From Agroathelia rolfsii (Eukaryota > Basidiomycota > Agaricomycetes > Amylocorticiales > Amylocorticiaceae): a stretch of DNA of 64,000 nt. Of the stretch, positions 1 to 11,335 are shown piece after piece. The stretch covers positions 1,674,001 through 1,738,000 of the forward strand of contig JABRWF010000007.1 in assembly GCA_018343915.1 (NCBI GenBank). The letters run 5' to 3'. Each line of letters starts with the position of its first letter. Positions within the stretch are counted from its first letter, which is position 1. Under the pieces are notes generated by a model that saw only the letters and a program-made list of their open reading frames with translations, ran no database searches and had not been told where the DNA came from. Both the position numbers and the translations under genes were made by a program.

Positions 1-787
1 CTTGACAAAGTTGTGCCATAGAACACCCGTGGGGTCTTCCAGTACACGGACATATACCGTGACGTCTGCAGAGTCATCTTCGATCGTTGGTCTCGTGTGG
101 CCCTCTTGTACGTGGAATAGCTTCCGGAGCTCGCTGAAACGGGTAAATCCCCAGTCACATTCCTCGGCAATGAAACGATGATGGGCATCTGTGTAACAGC
201 GATATAAGGCACACTCTGTTTATTGATGACGTCGAAGGAGATGGGTAGGCTCACGGCTAACGGTGTATATGGTAGGATCATTCGGGTTAGATATCACAAG
301 GGCAAATTGAGCACAGGCATGCCAGCCTTCGGGGGCTTTCTTGGGTTCAGCATAGTCCAGATATACTGATACCGTATCATTTGGGGGTGCATTGGAGTTG
401 CCAAATGGGAAGAGGAGTATACGCCTGCATTGAAGCACACAGCTCAGCAACTTATCTCTTGGGGATAGACAAGGGTATATGCATAGGCTTGCCATTTGTG
501 ACCACCACAGTCGAACTCGGGACCCGTCAGTTTCTTATCAAGCTTTTTCCAATTTTTCAGGTTCCAGGTGTAGACTTTAAAGTCCTTGACGTCGAGGCCC
601 ATGTCCGGCATGTATTTGGCGGCAAAAGCGTCATCTATAATAATGTATGCAGATAGCAAGTGTGTGGGCCTTGAGTTAAGATTTCTCAGGCCGAGCATTA
701 CAGAACAGGCGTACGATCGCGGACGGAGACGACATCGTCCACCTCCATCGGCAGATTGTTGGCTGTTCTCTCGTCTATGCCGTCCAT
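1..787 (-). CDS. USP7/Ubp15-like ubiquitin carboxyl-terminal hydrolase, N-terminal part (partial)
   Basis: Deubiquitinase of the USP7/Ubp15 family; only the N-terminal part lies here, and the cysteine protease domain would lie beyond base 1. Exons read 787-715, 634-493, 424-255 and 188-1, and all junctions keep frame. After a short acidic start (MDGIDERTANN) comes a MATH/TRAF-type domain: VKDFKVYTWNLKNWKKLD, then FDCGGHKWRILLFPFGN, a GWHACAQFALVISNP strand and ECDWGFTRF. The last residues, VYVRVLEDPTGVLWHNF, are the usual linker between the MATH and catalytic domains in fungal Ubp15. The MATH domain binds substrate motifs in known family members. The intron 492-425 has a GC donor (ATG|GCAAGC) and a CAG acceptor; without it the GHKWRILLFP core cannot be read. 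The start at 787 is the first ATG that splices into the domain. Confidence 0.86.
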
Positions 788-1961
788 CTTTCACTTGAGG
801 AAGGGATGCGTGTACACCTCTGGAGATGATGGGTGAGACAGTAGGGGACACGAGAGATGATTAGGAAATATCGGCGATAAGGTCGTTAAGTTATTCCAAG
901 CTGTTAAGACTATCAATGTATTAGCAGGTAGGAGTTTGCGATTGGGAAAGAGAGCCGTATACGGTGACAAGCAAGCCAAGGGGTGCACGGAAGAGAGTCT
1001 TAGTCAAGAACAAATAGGACCAAATCAGAGGCTGAGTTTGAATCTACTCTTTTTTTTTTGCCATTTTTCTCTGTCTACTTTGCACCCATCACTCTCTATC
1101 TAATAGTCATCATCATCATCAGCGTTCACACTAGTCGCGGGAGGGAAGCCAGAATTCATCATTCATGACGCTTATGAATGACAATGTCCATGCGTAATAT
1201 GCGTGGTGATGCTCTTATGTCCGCTGTTCGAGGCCCATCCAGTACTGTTTTTTTTTTGTTCGTCAAAATACGTTCGCACATCTGCCACACGATCCTTAAA
1301 CCGTCTCGATAGGAGGATGAACTGTCCTCACCAGCTTTGCTGCTGGCCACTATCGGTAGTGAGTCAAAATCGTGTAAGAGAAGACCGGTGTTGGAATGCA
1401 GTCGTCGGCATGTCTCGTTATGAGATGTGGCGACATGGGATCTTGCGGTCCTCTGCTTCTTACTGGTACCGTTCTTGTGCGGTATGAATGATGCTCGACT
1501 TTTTTTTTTTTTTTATAAAAAAAATATATGGTCATCTGCTGCAGCATTGTTCTCCGTACATATAGGACAGACATTTGTATATACACATATATGTATTCAT
1601 ATGTATATATTATGTTCTGTGAATATATATGATCGGAATGGTGCCGATGATGGGGAATAAATATTATGTTCTATGGACAAAATGGCGATCTGGATAGCTG
1701 TTTGCCGTTTTCCCCCTTTAGACTAACGCCAACGTTGGGAGTTGTCGAGACGGCGAATGTGGTAATTATTTTGCAGCGATATGGCGGTGTTGACTGCTTC
1801 AGGCCAAGTGGGATCACGAACCAGCCTCGTGCAGTGGGTCCAAATGCGTAAGGGAAGATGGACGCGTGCTTGCTTACCACCGTCTGTGACTATTACTTGT
1901 ACTCGACCGTCGTCCGACTGCCTCCACTTACCGGCAGTCTTCGACCACACACTCCCTCTGC
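788..1961. other. Divergent intergenic region
   Basis: About 1.2 kb between two divergently read genes, so it probably holds both promoters. It contains T-runs near 1050, 1249 and 1501 and AT-rich sequence around 1560-1670. No ORF here has coding character or recognisable protein similarity. I see no structural RNA. Confidence 0.6.
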
Positions 1962-4900
1962 ATGAGTGTTCGTCCAATCCATGACTATTATCAGCCTGGC
2001 GTCTCCTCTACGCATGCTTATCACTCGTATGAACGCTGGAATCCGCCTGCGAGTGCTGCTGGCCCCATGCCATCTGCTTCCGACGGCCGCCATGCTGCTA
2101 CCAGCTCACAGAAGCAGCCAAAATCATCCCAATCCCAAGAGCCGCCGTCTGCTGGCATGCACCATCGTTCCTCCTCCTCCAGGCCTGACCCATCCTCTGC
2201 TTCATATCACCACCACCATCCCACATCCAGCTCTAACAATAATAACGACCCCCGACTGGAACGTGGTCGCAGGACAGAAGGCCGCTCCGCCCCTTCCTCC
2301 TCTGCCCCGCGGCCTTCCGCTGCGCCACTGGCTTCCTCCTCCGCATATCCTCCCCAGACTCCCCATTCCTCTCGCGCGGTGAACAAACATGAAGAACGGG
2401 GCACCGGTCACAAACGCACTGCGGCAGAACCTGCCATCTACGATGCCTATGGAACAAGCAGAAGAGCCGTATCGGCTAGCAGAGCGGCAGACGCTTCCTA
2501 CATGGTCCCACCCATCTCCGTTCGGACAGATCAACAAGCGACCCAGCCCTCTTCGTCATCACGCGCAAGGAGTACTGATGCCGAGAGACAAAAGGAGGAG
2601 GAACGTGCTAGGCGTCATGAGAGACGGGAGGAGAAAGAACGTCAGAGGCAAAGGCAGCGGGAAACACAGGGAATGACGGCGTTAGAGCAAGATCGGGAGA
2701 ATGAGCGTCAGAGAGAGATAGAAAAAGCAAAGGAAAGGGAAAGGGAATCAAGGAGGGCTCGCGAACGATCTAGGGCGAATGAGATGGAAATGGCTACAGA
2801 AAAGAGCAGGCGTACAGAGGCCCGTGATGTTACGAATACCCATTCCACAAGGCAAAGAGAGCCTATAGACGAGAGAATGCGTCCAGTAGAACCGCCAGCT
2901 CGTGCTGCTGACACGGACCGTAGCACACATCGAGCTCGCACTAGAGAGGGCTATCCAGATCAGCAGCCATCTACAAAGCCTATGAAGGCTTTTCGTGACT
3001 ATGGCGACCTTACTGCTCAGGATCCCGACAGTTCTGATAGTGCTCGTCGATACCCTGTTTCTTCTACTTCACGGCATCATCGCCGCCATACGGAAGAGGC
3101 CCTAATCAACGCAATTGTGAGCCTCATAGCTATGCCTCGTAGAATCAAATCTTGACGGTCCGTGGTTTAAAGGCCCAATCATACACCGATGGGCGTGGGG
3201 ATGCCCCTCCACGACCTGCTCCCAAACCTCGTCATTCTGATCAGATGCCTTCGACACGCCGTAGTGAACGCCAGGCACCAGATCCTAAGATCCCTTCCAC
3301 ATCACAACATCTCGGCGCAACTAGCTATCACTCTTCCAGGACGAAACCGACCCCACCAGAAAAATCTCATCGTGATAGGGCTATAGCGTCGGATTCAACC
3401 CATGGCATGTCATCAGGAAGTGACACAGAAAGACGACACCGCAGGGATAACAATGTGCGACGCCGTTTGATTTCATGGGCAATCTTGTTACGCTAACATG
3501 TCATCTCCACCAGCATCGCATGCCAAGTGCACAGGAGCCTCGACGGGCACACCCTGGATCTCGATCTGTTCCGCAAGATCCTCTGGATCCATCTACAGCT
3601 GAAAGTGTAAGTGATATTTTTAAGTTGTCGATCGTTTTCTAAAATGAACATGTTATAGTATAATCGACCGTTGGCCCAGCCGAGTCATGAACTCCGGCAT
3701 ACTTCAACCAATCGCCCTATTCCTAGTAAAGCTGACGCTGCACATCTAGGTTCTTCCTTACCACCGGCACAAAAACCGAATGATTATGGCAGGATCAATT
3801 CTATATTATCCTGTTTATCCTGATCTCATCACCATTCTCTTCTAGCTACCATGCGGCCGCCAGACGCTCAGGCATCTGCAGAAGCGATGCGGGATAGGAT
3901 GCCTCTCCAACCAGCGCAACCTCCGTCCCGCCCGCAGCCGTCTTCCAGGGACAGACCGGAGAAGCCCAGTAGGAGGATGAGTACTGTTTTTCCTCCTGTA
4001 GTCTATCCCCCTAAAAAGGATGACGAGTACGCGAAAGTCAAAACGAGCACTCTGAAAATCAGGACGGCCGATGTCCCCACTGCCACTGCCACTGCCATCC
4101 CACCATCGTCATCGTCGCGGCCCATGAATATTACCTCGATGCCAGAAAGGAGCTCACCTGAACCCATGTACAGCAATCTAAGCCAATATCCCTCCAATGC
4201 CAAGGCGACAAGCACTAGTATCACGGCTGCTCCTCCCTCGTCTGCTCGTCCAACACCCCTGACGCAAACCAGATCCTCGGACGGACCTAAACCGTCTCCT
4301 GTCAGACCTTCTCCTGCTGAAACGCTGGCAGCGTTACTTGAGATCAACGTACCACCGAATTTGTCTCCAGCCAATCAATCTAGGAATAGGTCCAGCCGCG
4401 ACAAGGAGTCGCCTGTCACTAATACTACTGCCGCTGCTGAGGCCAACAACGTCTCTGTCGCCGCGATCAAGAGTGCCCGTAAGGTGTCCTTTCAGGACAA
4501 CGATGGATATGAGCCCAAGAGTAGGGCTCATCCTTTGGATGGTAATAATGGCAGTAACAAGCCTAGTCCGCCTGTCATCAGCGCCGATCCCAAGAGCAGC
4601 AGCGGTAGAGCATATCCTTTGGATAACAGACCTAGTCCACCGGCTATCAGCGCAGAACCTAAGAGCAGCAGTAGAGCATATCCTGCGGATAACAGGCCCA
4701 GTCCGCCTGCAGTCAATGGGGAGCCCAAGAGCAGCGGGAGAACATATCCTCTAGATAGTAGACTCAGCCCACCTGCGATCAGTGCCGAACCCAAGACCAG
4801 CAGTGGCAGTAGAGCGCACCCTCTGGATGGCAAGCCCAGTCCGCTCACCTCTAGTACTGCACCTGCGCCTCCCATGGCACCGCCTATTTCTGCGCTGCCC

Positions 4901-7796
4901 CCGCAATTCTCGACAAGTTCTGGGAGCGCCACTGTGGTGAACGACTCGCCGTACAGGCTGACACCCATTGGGAAGAACGACAGCCCGCCGAGGATAGTCC
5001 AGATCAAGGCGGAGGATTCGCCAAATTCGCGACCTGGGAACAGGAAGCGGAAAACGGGCGAGGAGGCTCAAGTTCGTGAGAGGAGACCTGAACCTGTTGC
5101 TGCTGTTGTGCCCGAGCCTTCTCGGCAGATCGAGCAGCCGCCACCGATGTCGGCGTCAGCCTCCCGCTCACCACAGTATGCACGCGACTCTCCGCCCCCG
5201 CGCCCTTCTGCCGCTGCGGCAGCAGGCCCCTCCTACCAAAGCAAAGCAGATACGAACAGCACCTCGCCGTTGCTCCCGCACGTCCCGCCTCCGTTCTTGG
5301 TCCCGCCGATGTCTGCTGCGCCGTCGACTCAATCACAATCACACAGTCAGCAGCAGCCTCCTTTCGTCATCCATGGTCTCGGCAAGTCTATCCTGGATAC
5401 CCCCAGTCCCCCGCCAAGGCATGTGTTGTTAAGGGGTGATACCAAGGAGCATCGAGAGTCTGCCGATGAACCCTATACGCCGACCCCACCGGTTAATTCT
5501 GGAGCAGCTACAGTGGACCGACCGTATGCCCAGAAAGCCAAATTATCACCCAATTATGCAACGTCGTTCGACGTTGATCCAGCAGCATATGGTAGCAGCA
5601 ACAACAAACACCGGGACGAGTACGCCAAGCCGAAACAAAGCCCTCCGTTTTCGAGGTACGATGGACCGACGATGTCGACCGAGAAGCTGGATCTTGATTT
5701 GACGCCTACGCTTGCCACGGCACCAGGGCTGGGGATGGGAGCGGCTCAGGCGCCTACGACACCGTATCTCTCCTCGATCGACCCGCGGCCGTCGGGCTCG
5801 AGCAACAACTATAACAACGGCAGTAGCAATGATGGTCGCAGGCAACAGGCGTCGGATAGACGGTCGTTCATGGCACCTACAGTGCCGCCCTATGGCGCGC
5901 CGCCGTTGGAAGTGTCGAATCGATACCCGCATAATATTGTTACGGTTGACGTTGATGCTAGGAAGCCCGCGTCGAGGCAAATGCCGCCACCACCACCGAA
6001 TGTGAATGATGATCGCTTCCAACTCCCTCCGAATTCGAGAGAGAGGGAAAGGGAGAGAGAGGTGGTCGAAGATAGAAAAGCCTCCCTGGAGATGCCATCG
6101 TCTTTGGCCAACTTGTATCAGGCGCCTTTATCTCAGGAGACGGCCCCGATGCTGGATGGTGTTGGCTCACAGGCGTCCAACGGTCGATATGCCAAGTATG
6201 CCGATCATTCTCCTCTTGAGAACAACAATAACAACGTTGTCTCTTCGCGGCTGGCCAAGGATGCGCCCCAGGCTGTTCATCCCAGTGTACTGTCCCAAGT
6301 TTATCGCTCATATGCGCACGGAACGGTACCCCCTAGATCAATGCCACGTCCTGCTTCTAGGAATGAGACGTATGCCACGTTTACGCCTACCGCGCGGAAC
6401 GATTCAAAGGAGCAATTGACGCCCACAAGGGGGGAAGTCGCGCTCGATCAGCTATCGCGCCCTCGTGCCCCGCCTCAGTCTTCCCCAGGATATCAGCAGC
6501 AGCAACAACAACAACAGCCGTCCATGCAGGCCGTACCGCCTCAGATGTCGCGTCTTACCTCTGATACTGCGCAGAAGCAACAACAGCAGCCCCCTCTCAT
6601 GTCGTCGTCGAGACCACCCATGCCTCCCCAACCAAAAAATTCAAATTCGTCCACGGAAACGATCCAGACTGCCGAGCGGAGCAGGCCGAAGCCGGCGCGC
6701 CCCAGTGGTAGTGGTCCCCTCGAGAATGGTCCACAGCCTACATCGAGGCGGCCTGCGCAAACTGAGACTTCTGCGCCTTCCACTATGCCGATGATGGTAT
6801 CGGAGCGAAGCATATCGAATGACTCGGGACTGTTGAAGACGCCGTCATCGTTGGCGCCCACACCACGGCTGAGCCCTAGAGAGCATCCGGTGCTTGACCC
6901 TATCCCGGTTCCGTCGTCTCAACCCAGCCGAGGTGCCAACACCTCGTCCTCGTCCAAGAAGAGCGGTGGGCTATTCAGCATGTTGCGCTCGAAGAGCTCG
7001 ACACCTAAGTCTCGCGCCGAGCCCGAGTATGCAAGGCGGCCTGGGACAGGAGCGGCTCCAAATGGAAAGCTGACGTCGCAATCGGATTCGAGTTTGGCGC
7101 TTCCGACACCCCCTAATAAGTCTTCTGCTGCTGCCTCGCGCACGATGGCGATTGCTACACAGACGCCGGTCGCGGTGCCGTCACAATCGCATTATCAACC
7201 CTATCAACAACAGACATCCCAGTCATATCACCAGTCGTCTCAACCACCACCGCCATCAAGCAGGCTAGCGCCGGAATCCCGTCCATCGAAACCGAAGAGC
7301 AAGACACTACCGCCAATCACGATCCCGACGCAGGGGCCTCAACACCCCGGATCGAAGGTGTTCAATGCGTTCCGTAACCTAGGGACGAAGCGGCATCGGA
7401 CGATGTCGACGCTGTCCATTGACGCACAGGCAAGCACTGCTGTGAGTTTCTTCTGCTCAGAACTACATGTGCAGCTAGTTGCTTACCCTTTCTTTTCTTC
7501 CAATGCTTAAATAGAATACCACGGTCATTGCATCTCCTACAGTCTCTTCCGTCAGCCAAGCGCCAGTGTATCCCTGGCGGGACCCTCAAGAGGCTACGTC
7601 CGCATGGCAGAAACAAGGCGAAAAGGACATGATCAAAAGCGGTAAGGAGCGCAGATACCGCCCCGGTGTCACCTTTGAACTCGAAGACGATCGTCGCGAG
7701 GGCTCGCGAGCTCCAATGGCACCAGCTGCGACACCCTACATCTCCTCAAGGGACCATTACAGCCGTCCTGTCCCCGTAACGAATAGCCGACGTTAA
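1962..7796 (+). CDS. Very large intrinsically disordered protein, function unknown
   Basis: Six exons (1962-3116, 3173-3454, 3514-3606, 3659-3788, 3846-7441, 7515-7796) give an uninterrupted protein of about 1845 residues. I recognise no catalytic or known binding domain. The N-terminus (MSVRPIHDYYQPG) leads into Ser/Pro-rich sequence, then an Arg/Glu-rich helical or coiled-coil stretch at about residues 205-310. Most of the rest is Pro/Ser-rich. It includes a tandem repeat at about 790-890 with unit core NRPSPPAISAEPKSS, and Gln runs near nt 6495. Short ordered-looking basic motifs near the end (GLFSMLRSKSSTPKSR, VFNAFRNLGTKRHR, then YPWRDPQEATSAWQKQGE and YRPGVTFEL) are the best candidates for conserved parts. 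Intron 4 is uncertain: a GC donor at 3789 gives a normal 57-bp intron, while a GT donor at 3813 would give only 33 bp. Both stay in frame. A scaffold or cortical role is only a guess. Confidence 0.8.
4558..4850 (+). repeat. Imperfect tandem repeat inside the disordered protein
   Basis: About five copies of a unit near 21-25 codons with core pattern [NDG]-x-[PL]-SPP-x-[IV]-x-[AG]-[DE]-PKSS followed by SxRAYPLD. Copies start near 4558, 4630, 4696, 4759 and 4828. DNA-level similarity is high (cctagtccgcctg / cccaagagcagc recur), so the array looks recently expanded and may vary in copy number. Confidence 0.8.
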
Positions 7797-8375
7797 CCAA
7801 ATATTAATCATGACATTTTACTCGTTTCTCTTTCCTTTTCTTTCCTTCTCAATTCGGTTCATTTACTTGCTCATTATTCGTTCTGGAATTATTGATCATT
7901 ACAGGCTATTCTTTTTAGTATCTATGGATTTTCTGTTGTTATTATTTCTCTCCTATCTTGTTGTCTGTTCTCTATTGCAGTCACGGTGTGTGTATGCCTC
8001 TTTCTTCGTGTGTGCTAAATATACCCGGGCCTGCCTACATTATATAACATGATCTACTACTATGCGTGTATCTATACTTGTATTATTATTGCATGTAGTA
8101 AAAATGTTTCGTAAATTAACATGTAATTGATGTTTATATGCGTGTGTATGATCTTGATTTGAAGCTGACTTGGGGAGAGGCAGATGGTCGGTGGATCGAC
8201 CAATCACGAGTTCAATTTTAACCGCACGACACGTTACGTCACGCGCCTGCTTGTCACACATATTGAAGCGACGCGAGCACACCGCGCCGTACTGTACGGT
8301 CGCACATTAGTAGCCTGAGTGCAATAACCTTAACTTGTTGCCCGTCCTCACTCGACCTTACTACTTGCTAATAAA
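7797..8375. other. 3' UTR and promoter of the primase gene
   Basis: AT-rich 3' flank of the preceding gene followed by the primase promoter. A CCAAT box lies at about 8199 (gaccaatcacgag) and a TTACGTCACGC element near 8232. No gene is seen. Confidence 0.5.
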
Positions 8376-10265
8376 ATGTACAAACACGAAGAAAAACCTA
8401 GCTTTGGGAAACTTTCTCGTAATCACTCGAATGATCCATATCCTCATCGACTGAACTTGTTCGTTCGAGTCCCTCAGTTCTACTACGCGTGCTTGTAAAC
8501 TAAGCCTAATGTGCAACAGTTATGACATACCACCTCTTTATGATGTTACTATAGAAGAATTTGAGAAATGCGCCATCGATCGTCTTCGTATCCTTGCCGA
8601 GATCGAATCATCCTACGCCCGCAATCGTTCATGGGAAGACCTGAAGACTGTCATAATGAAGCAATGCGATCTACACCTGCCTATGGATGCGAATACAGCT
8701 ATAACACAAGACCTACAAGCGCAAAGAAGGAAAGACTATATTGGTCACTTTGTACTCAGGCTTGCATTCTGCCGTTCGTGGGTTAAAAGAATTTCATGGC
8801 TTTCTATTGGATCACAGACTTACATCGATGTATAATTAGAGATGAACTCCGTCGGCGCTTCATTAAAACGGAGAGCACGCTGTTCAGAATCAAATATGAC
8901 ACGGATGCGCCTCAGGACCGAGCAGATTTCATTAGTTCTAGAAATTTCAACTGGACACCCGTAAGTTCGTGGTGGGGTCTCAGAAGCCATTTGTCTTATT
9001 TTCATTAGGTGAGACCAGAGGAGAAGAAGATTTACGAAGAACAGTTATCCTCTTTATACCTGGTTGCTAAGGGCTCAATTATGAAGTTCGAACATGAATC
9101 CTACTACAAGGTATTACCTCATACTTCTCATTAAGATGTCTTTGTGTTTATACTGCTGCAGGTTAAATGGACCCAAGTCCCGGATTTGGTTGAGAAGCGA
9201 CGAGTATTTCTCAAAGGGGGTTATGCCTTCGTTCCGGGATCGCAACAATCGAGTATTATTTTTAAGGAGTTTGAAGATAATCTTGAAAAGGCCCTTGAAG
9301 TGAATGAAATTTCATTCTCATATAAGTTCTGTATTGCTCAAGCACCTGTAGATGACAGCAAAAGCCCTTCCCCGCCTGGATGAGGACGACCGTCTAGTAC
9401 CAATGCTAAACAGCCTATCACAAGGCTTCTTGGCCGGTGTACCAGCAGAATGGACGGCCACTACTTCAGCAGAAAACTCTGATGAACTAAAGGCCGAGAT
9501 GATCGATGAACTCGCTCAGAAACATTTCCCCTTGTGCATGCGCCATCTACACCAAACTCTCCGCCGGGAAAAACGGCTGACCCACTTTGGCCGTTTGCAA
9601 TATGGCTTGTTCTTAAAGGTGCATATCCCGCCTTTTTGCTTTTTTGCATTAGTTAACGTACTCCCCTTGTCATGTAGGTGCTAGGCTTGTCCATAGATGA
9701 AGCTATAGCTTTTTGGCGAAAATCCTTTTCCAAAATTACCGACGACAAGTTCAATAAGGAATACAAGTATAATATCAGACATTCTTACGGTCTCGAAGGA
9801 AAGCGGGCGAATTATCCAGCAAAAAGGTGCGCAGGCTACTCGATGTCTTTTCTGACGTGATTTTCTAATATCATATAATCCAGTTGTATTCAAATTTTGA
9901 CTGGACAACGTCCAGATGGCGCCGACGATGCCCATGGTTGCCCATATCTCCATTTCTCCCCAGAAAATTTGCAGACTGCCCTCATCACACACTACTCTTC
10001 ACAAGGACTTACGAATATGGATCTACCAGAGATCATGCAGCCTGTGAAGACAAAGCACTATCACGTCGCATGCACAAGGGTGTTTGAGATTACGCATCAA
10101 AAGGATGGTATAAAGAAAGGCGACGGCGTTGGCGATGGCGAAAGTGTAACTCACCCTAATCAATACGCAGCTAGAAGTCGAGAGCTAGAGAAAGAACGCA
10201 ATGGCCCTCAGGCCCAGCCGGGCGTGAAAGTGGAAGTGGCGGAATCGTCCATGATGGTTGATTAA
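8376..10265 (+). CDS. PRI2: DNA primase large subunit
   Basis: Regulatory [4Fe-4S] subunit of DNA primase, part of DNA polymerase alpha-primase, which makes RNA primers at the replication fork. Eight exons (8376-8458, 8520-8777, 8840-8960, 9009-9110, 9162-9299, 9352-9618, 9678-9826, 9884-10265) encode 499 aa, close to the human and yeast length. The N-terminus carries the family signature [20 protein letters not shown], and [16 protein letters not shown] follows. The four cluster cysteines lie in [34 protein letters not shown] and HVACTRVFE, each in its usual place. [13 protein letters not shown] and the closing HPNQY motif are also typical. The tail after HPNQY is charged and poorly conserved. 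The small first exon supplies the conserved YPHRLN, so a start at the later ATG (8509) would be wrong. Confidence 0.95.
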
Positions 10266-10499
10266 GGGTATTGGTTTTTTTTCCTACTCGATGATTGTAG
10301 TTCCAGGATTGTATACTACTAGTACTTACTACAATGTTATGTATTTTACTATTTTATCGTAAGCCAATACCAGCAGAGATGACGCGAATGCGCGCATGGC
10401 ACGTGGTGGACAGCCCTTACCTCAATTTCTTCCGACTTTAGCTCATAGTGGCTCTTAACAGGCACCCCAACTGAGGCTCCTTTTTCAGTTTCTTTCCTC

Positions 10500-11335
10500 A
10501 TGTCTCAACGCAAGGCTGCAAAGGCGACTAGCCAAGCTTCTCTCGAGGACACTAAGGTGGCTGCATTGCAACAGTATACCGATGATGACGGCCACTTTTC
10601 TATGGTCAGGTCGGTCAAAGATTGTTTACCGTACTCTCATACTCTTACTCATGTACCCCTCACACGAGTAGAAACTTTCGGCTGGCTGATCTAGTAACGA
10701 TCATGAATGGATTCTGTGGCTCATTCTCTATATTTTACTCCGGGCACTACCTCTTGACGAACGACATTGATTACCTTTGGATGGCCCTTGCTTTCCCATT
10801 GGCGGGTCTCATGTTTGACTTCTTCGATGGAAAGGTCGCAAGGTGGAGGAATGAGAGCAGCATGCTTGGGCAGGAGCTTGACAGTCTTGCAGACTTGGTA
10901 CGGTGGCATTCCCCCCTCATGGGATATCTCGCTAACGCTGTTTGTTCATAGATTTCGTTTGGCGTCGCGCCGGCGTTGCTGGCATTTGCTGTCGGCTTCA
11001 GGACACTCCTCGATACCATTTGTCTCACCGGTTTCATTTGCTGTGGACTCGCTCGTCTTGCTCGCTTCAATGCGACTGTCGCTCTTGTGCCAAAAGATAA
11101 AAGTGGAAAGGCCAAGTATTTTGAGGGACTGCCCATCCCATCATCGCTTGGCTTGGTTGCCATACTCTCCTACTGGACACGCCAGGGGTGGATAGAGGGA
11201 CAGCTCGGCATCCCTGGTGGTATTTACTCTTTTGGTAAGCCAGGAGGGGCGGGTGACGTTCACATTGTCAGCATTGTTTTCGGGCTCTGGGCTGCCGCGA
11301 TGGTCAGCAAGACGCTTCGTGTGCCTAAAATCTAA
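10500..11335 (+). CDS. CHO1: CDP-diacylglycerol-serine O-phosphatidyltransferase (phosphatidylserine synthase)
   Basis: Membrane enzyme that makes phosphatidylserine from CDP-diacylglycerol and serine, probably in the ER. Exons 10500-10609, 10672-10897 and 10952-11335 give 239 aa. The CDP-alcohol phosphotransferase signature D-G-x2-A-R-x8-G-x3-D-x3-D is complete: FDGKVARW, then the glycine of SSMLGQEL, then DSLAD. The serine-type context (RLADLVTIMNGFCG before, ISFGVAPALL after, then CGLARLARFNAT and KYFEGLPIPSSLG) separates it from the inositol and choline enzymes. Several hydrophobic segments follow. The N-terminal 35 residues are polar and poorly conserved. It starts 234 bp after the primase stop, same strand. 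A phosphatidylinositol synthase of the same superfamily lies 7.3 kb downstream. Confidence 0.95.

Noticed and set aside
7810..8052. Hydrophobic 80-aa plus-strand ORF with membrane-like segments
   Set aside because: It directly follows the stop of the disordered-protein gene in T-rich sequence; the hydrophobicity comes from T-rich codons of a 3' UTR.
8462..8476. GTTCGAGTCC, resembling a tRNA B box
   Set aside because: It lies within primase intron 1 and has no matching tRNA arms.
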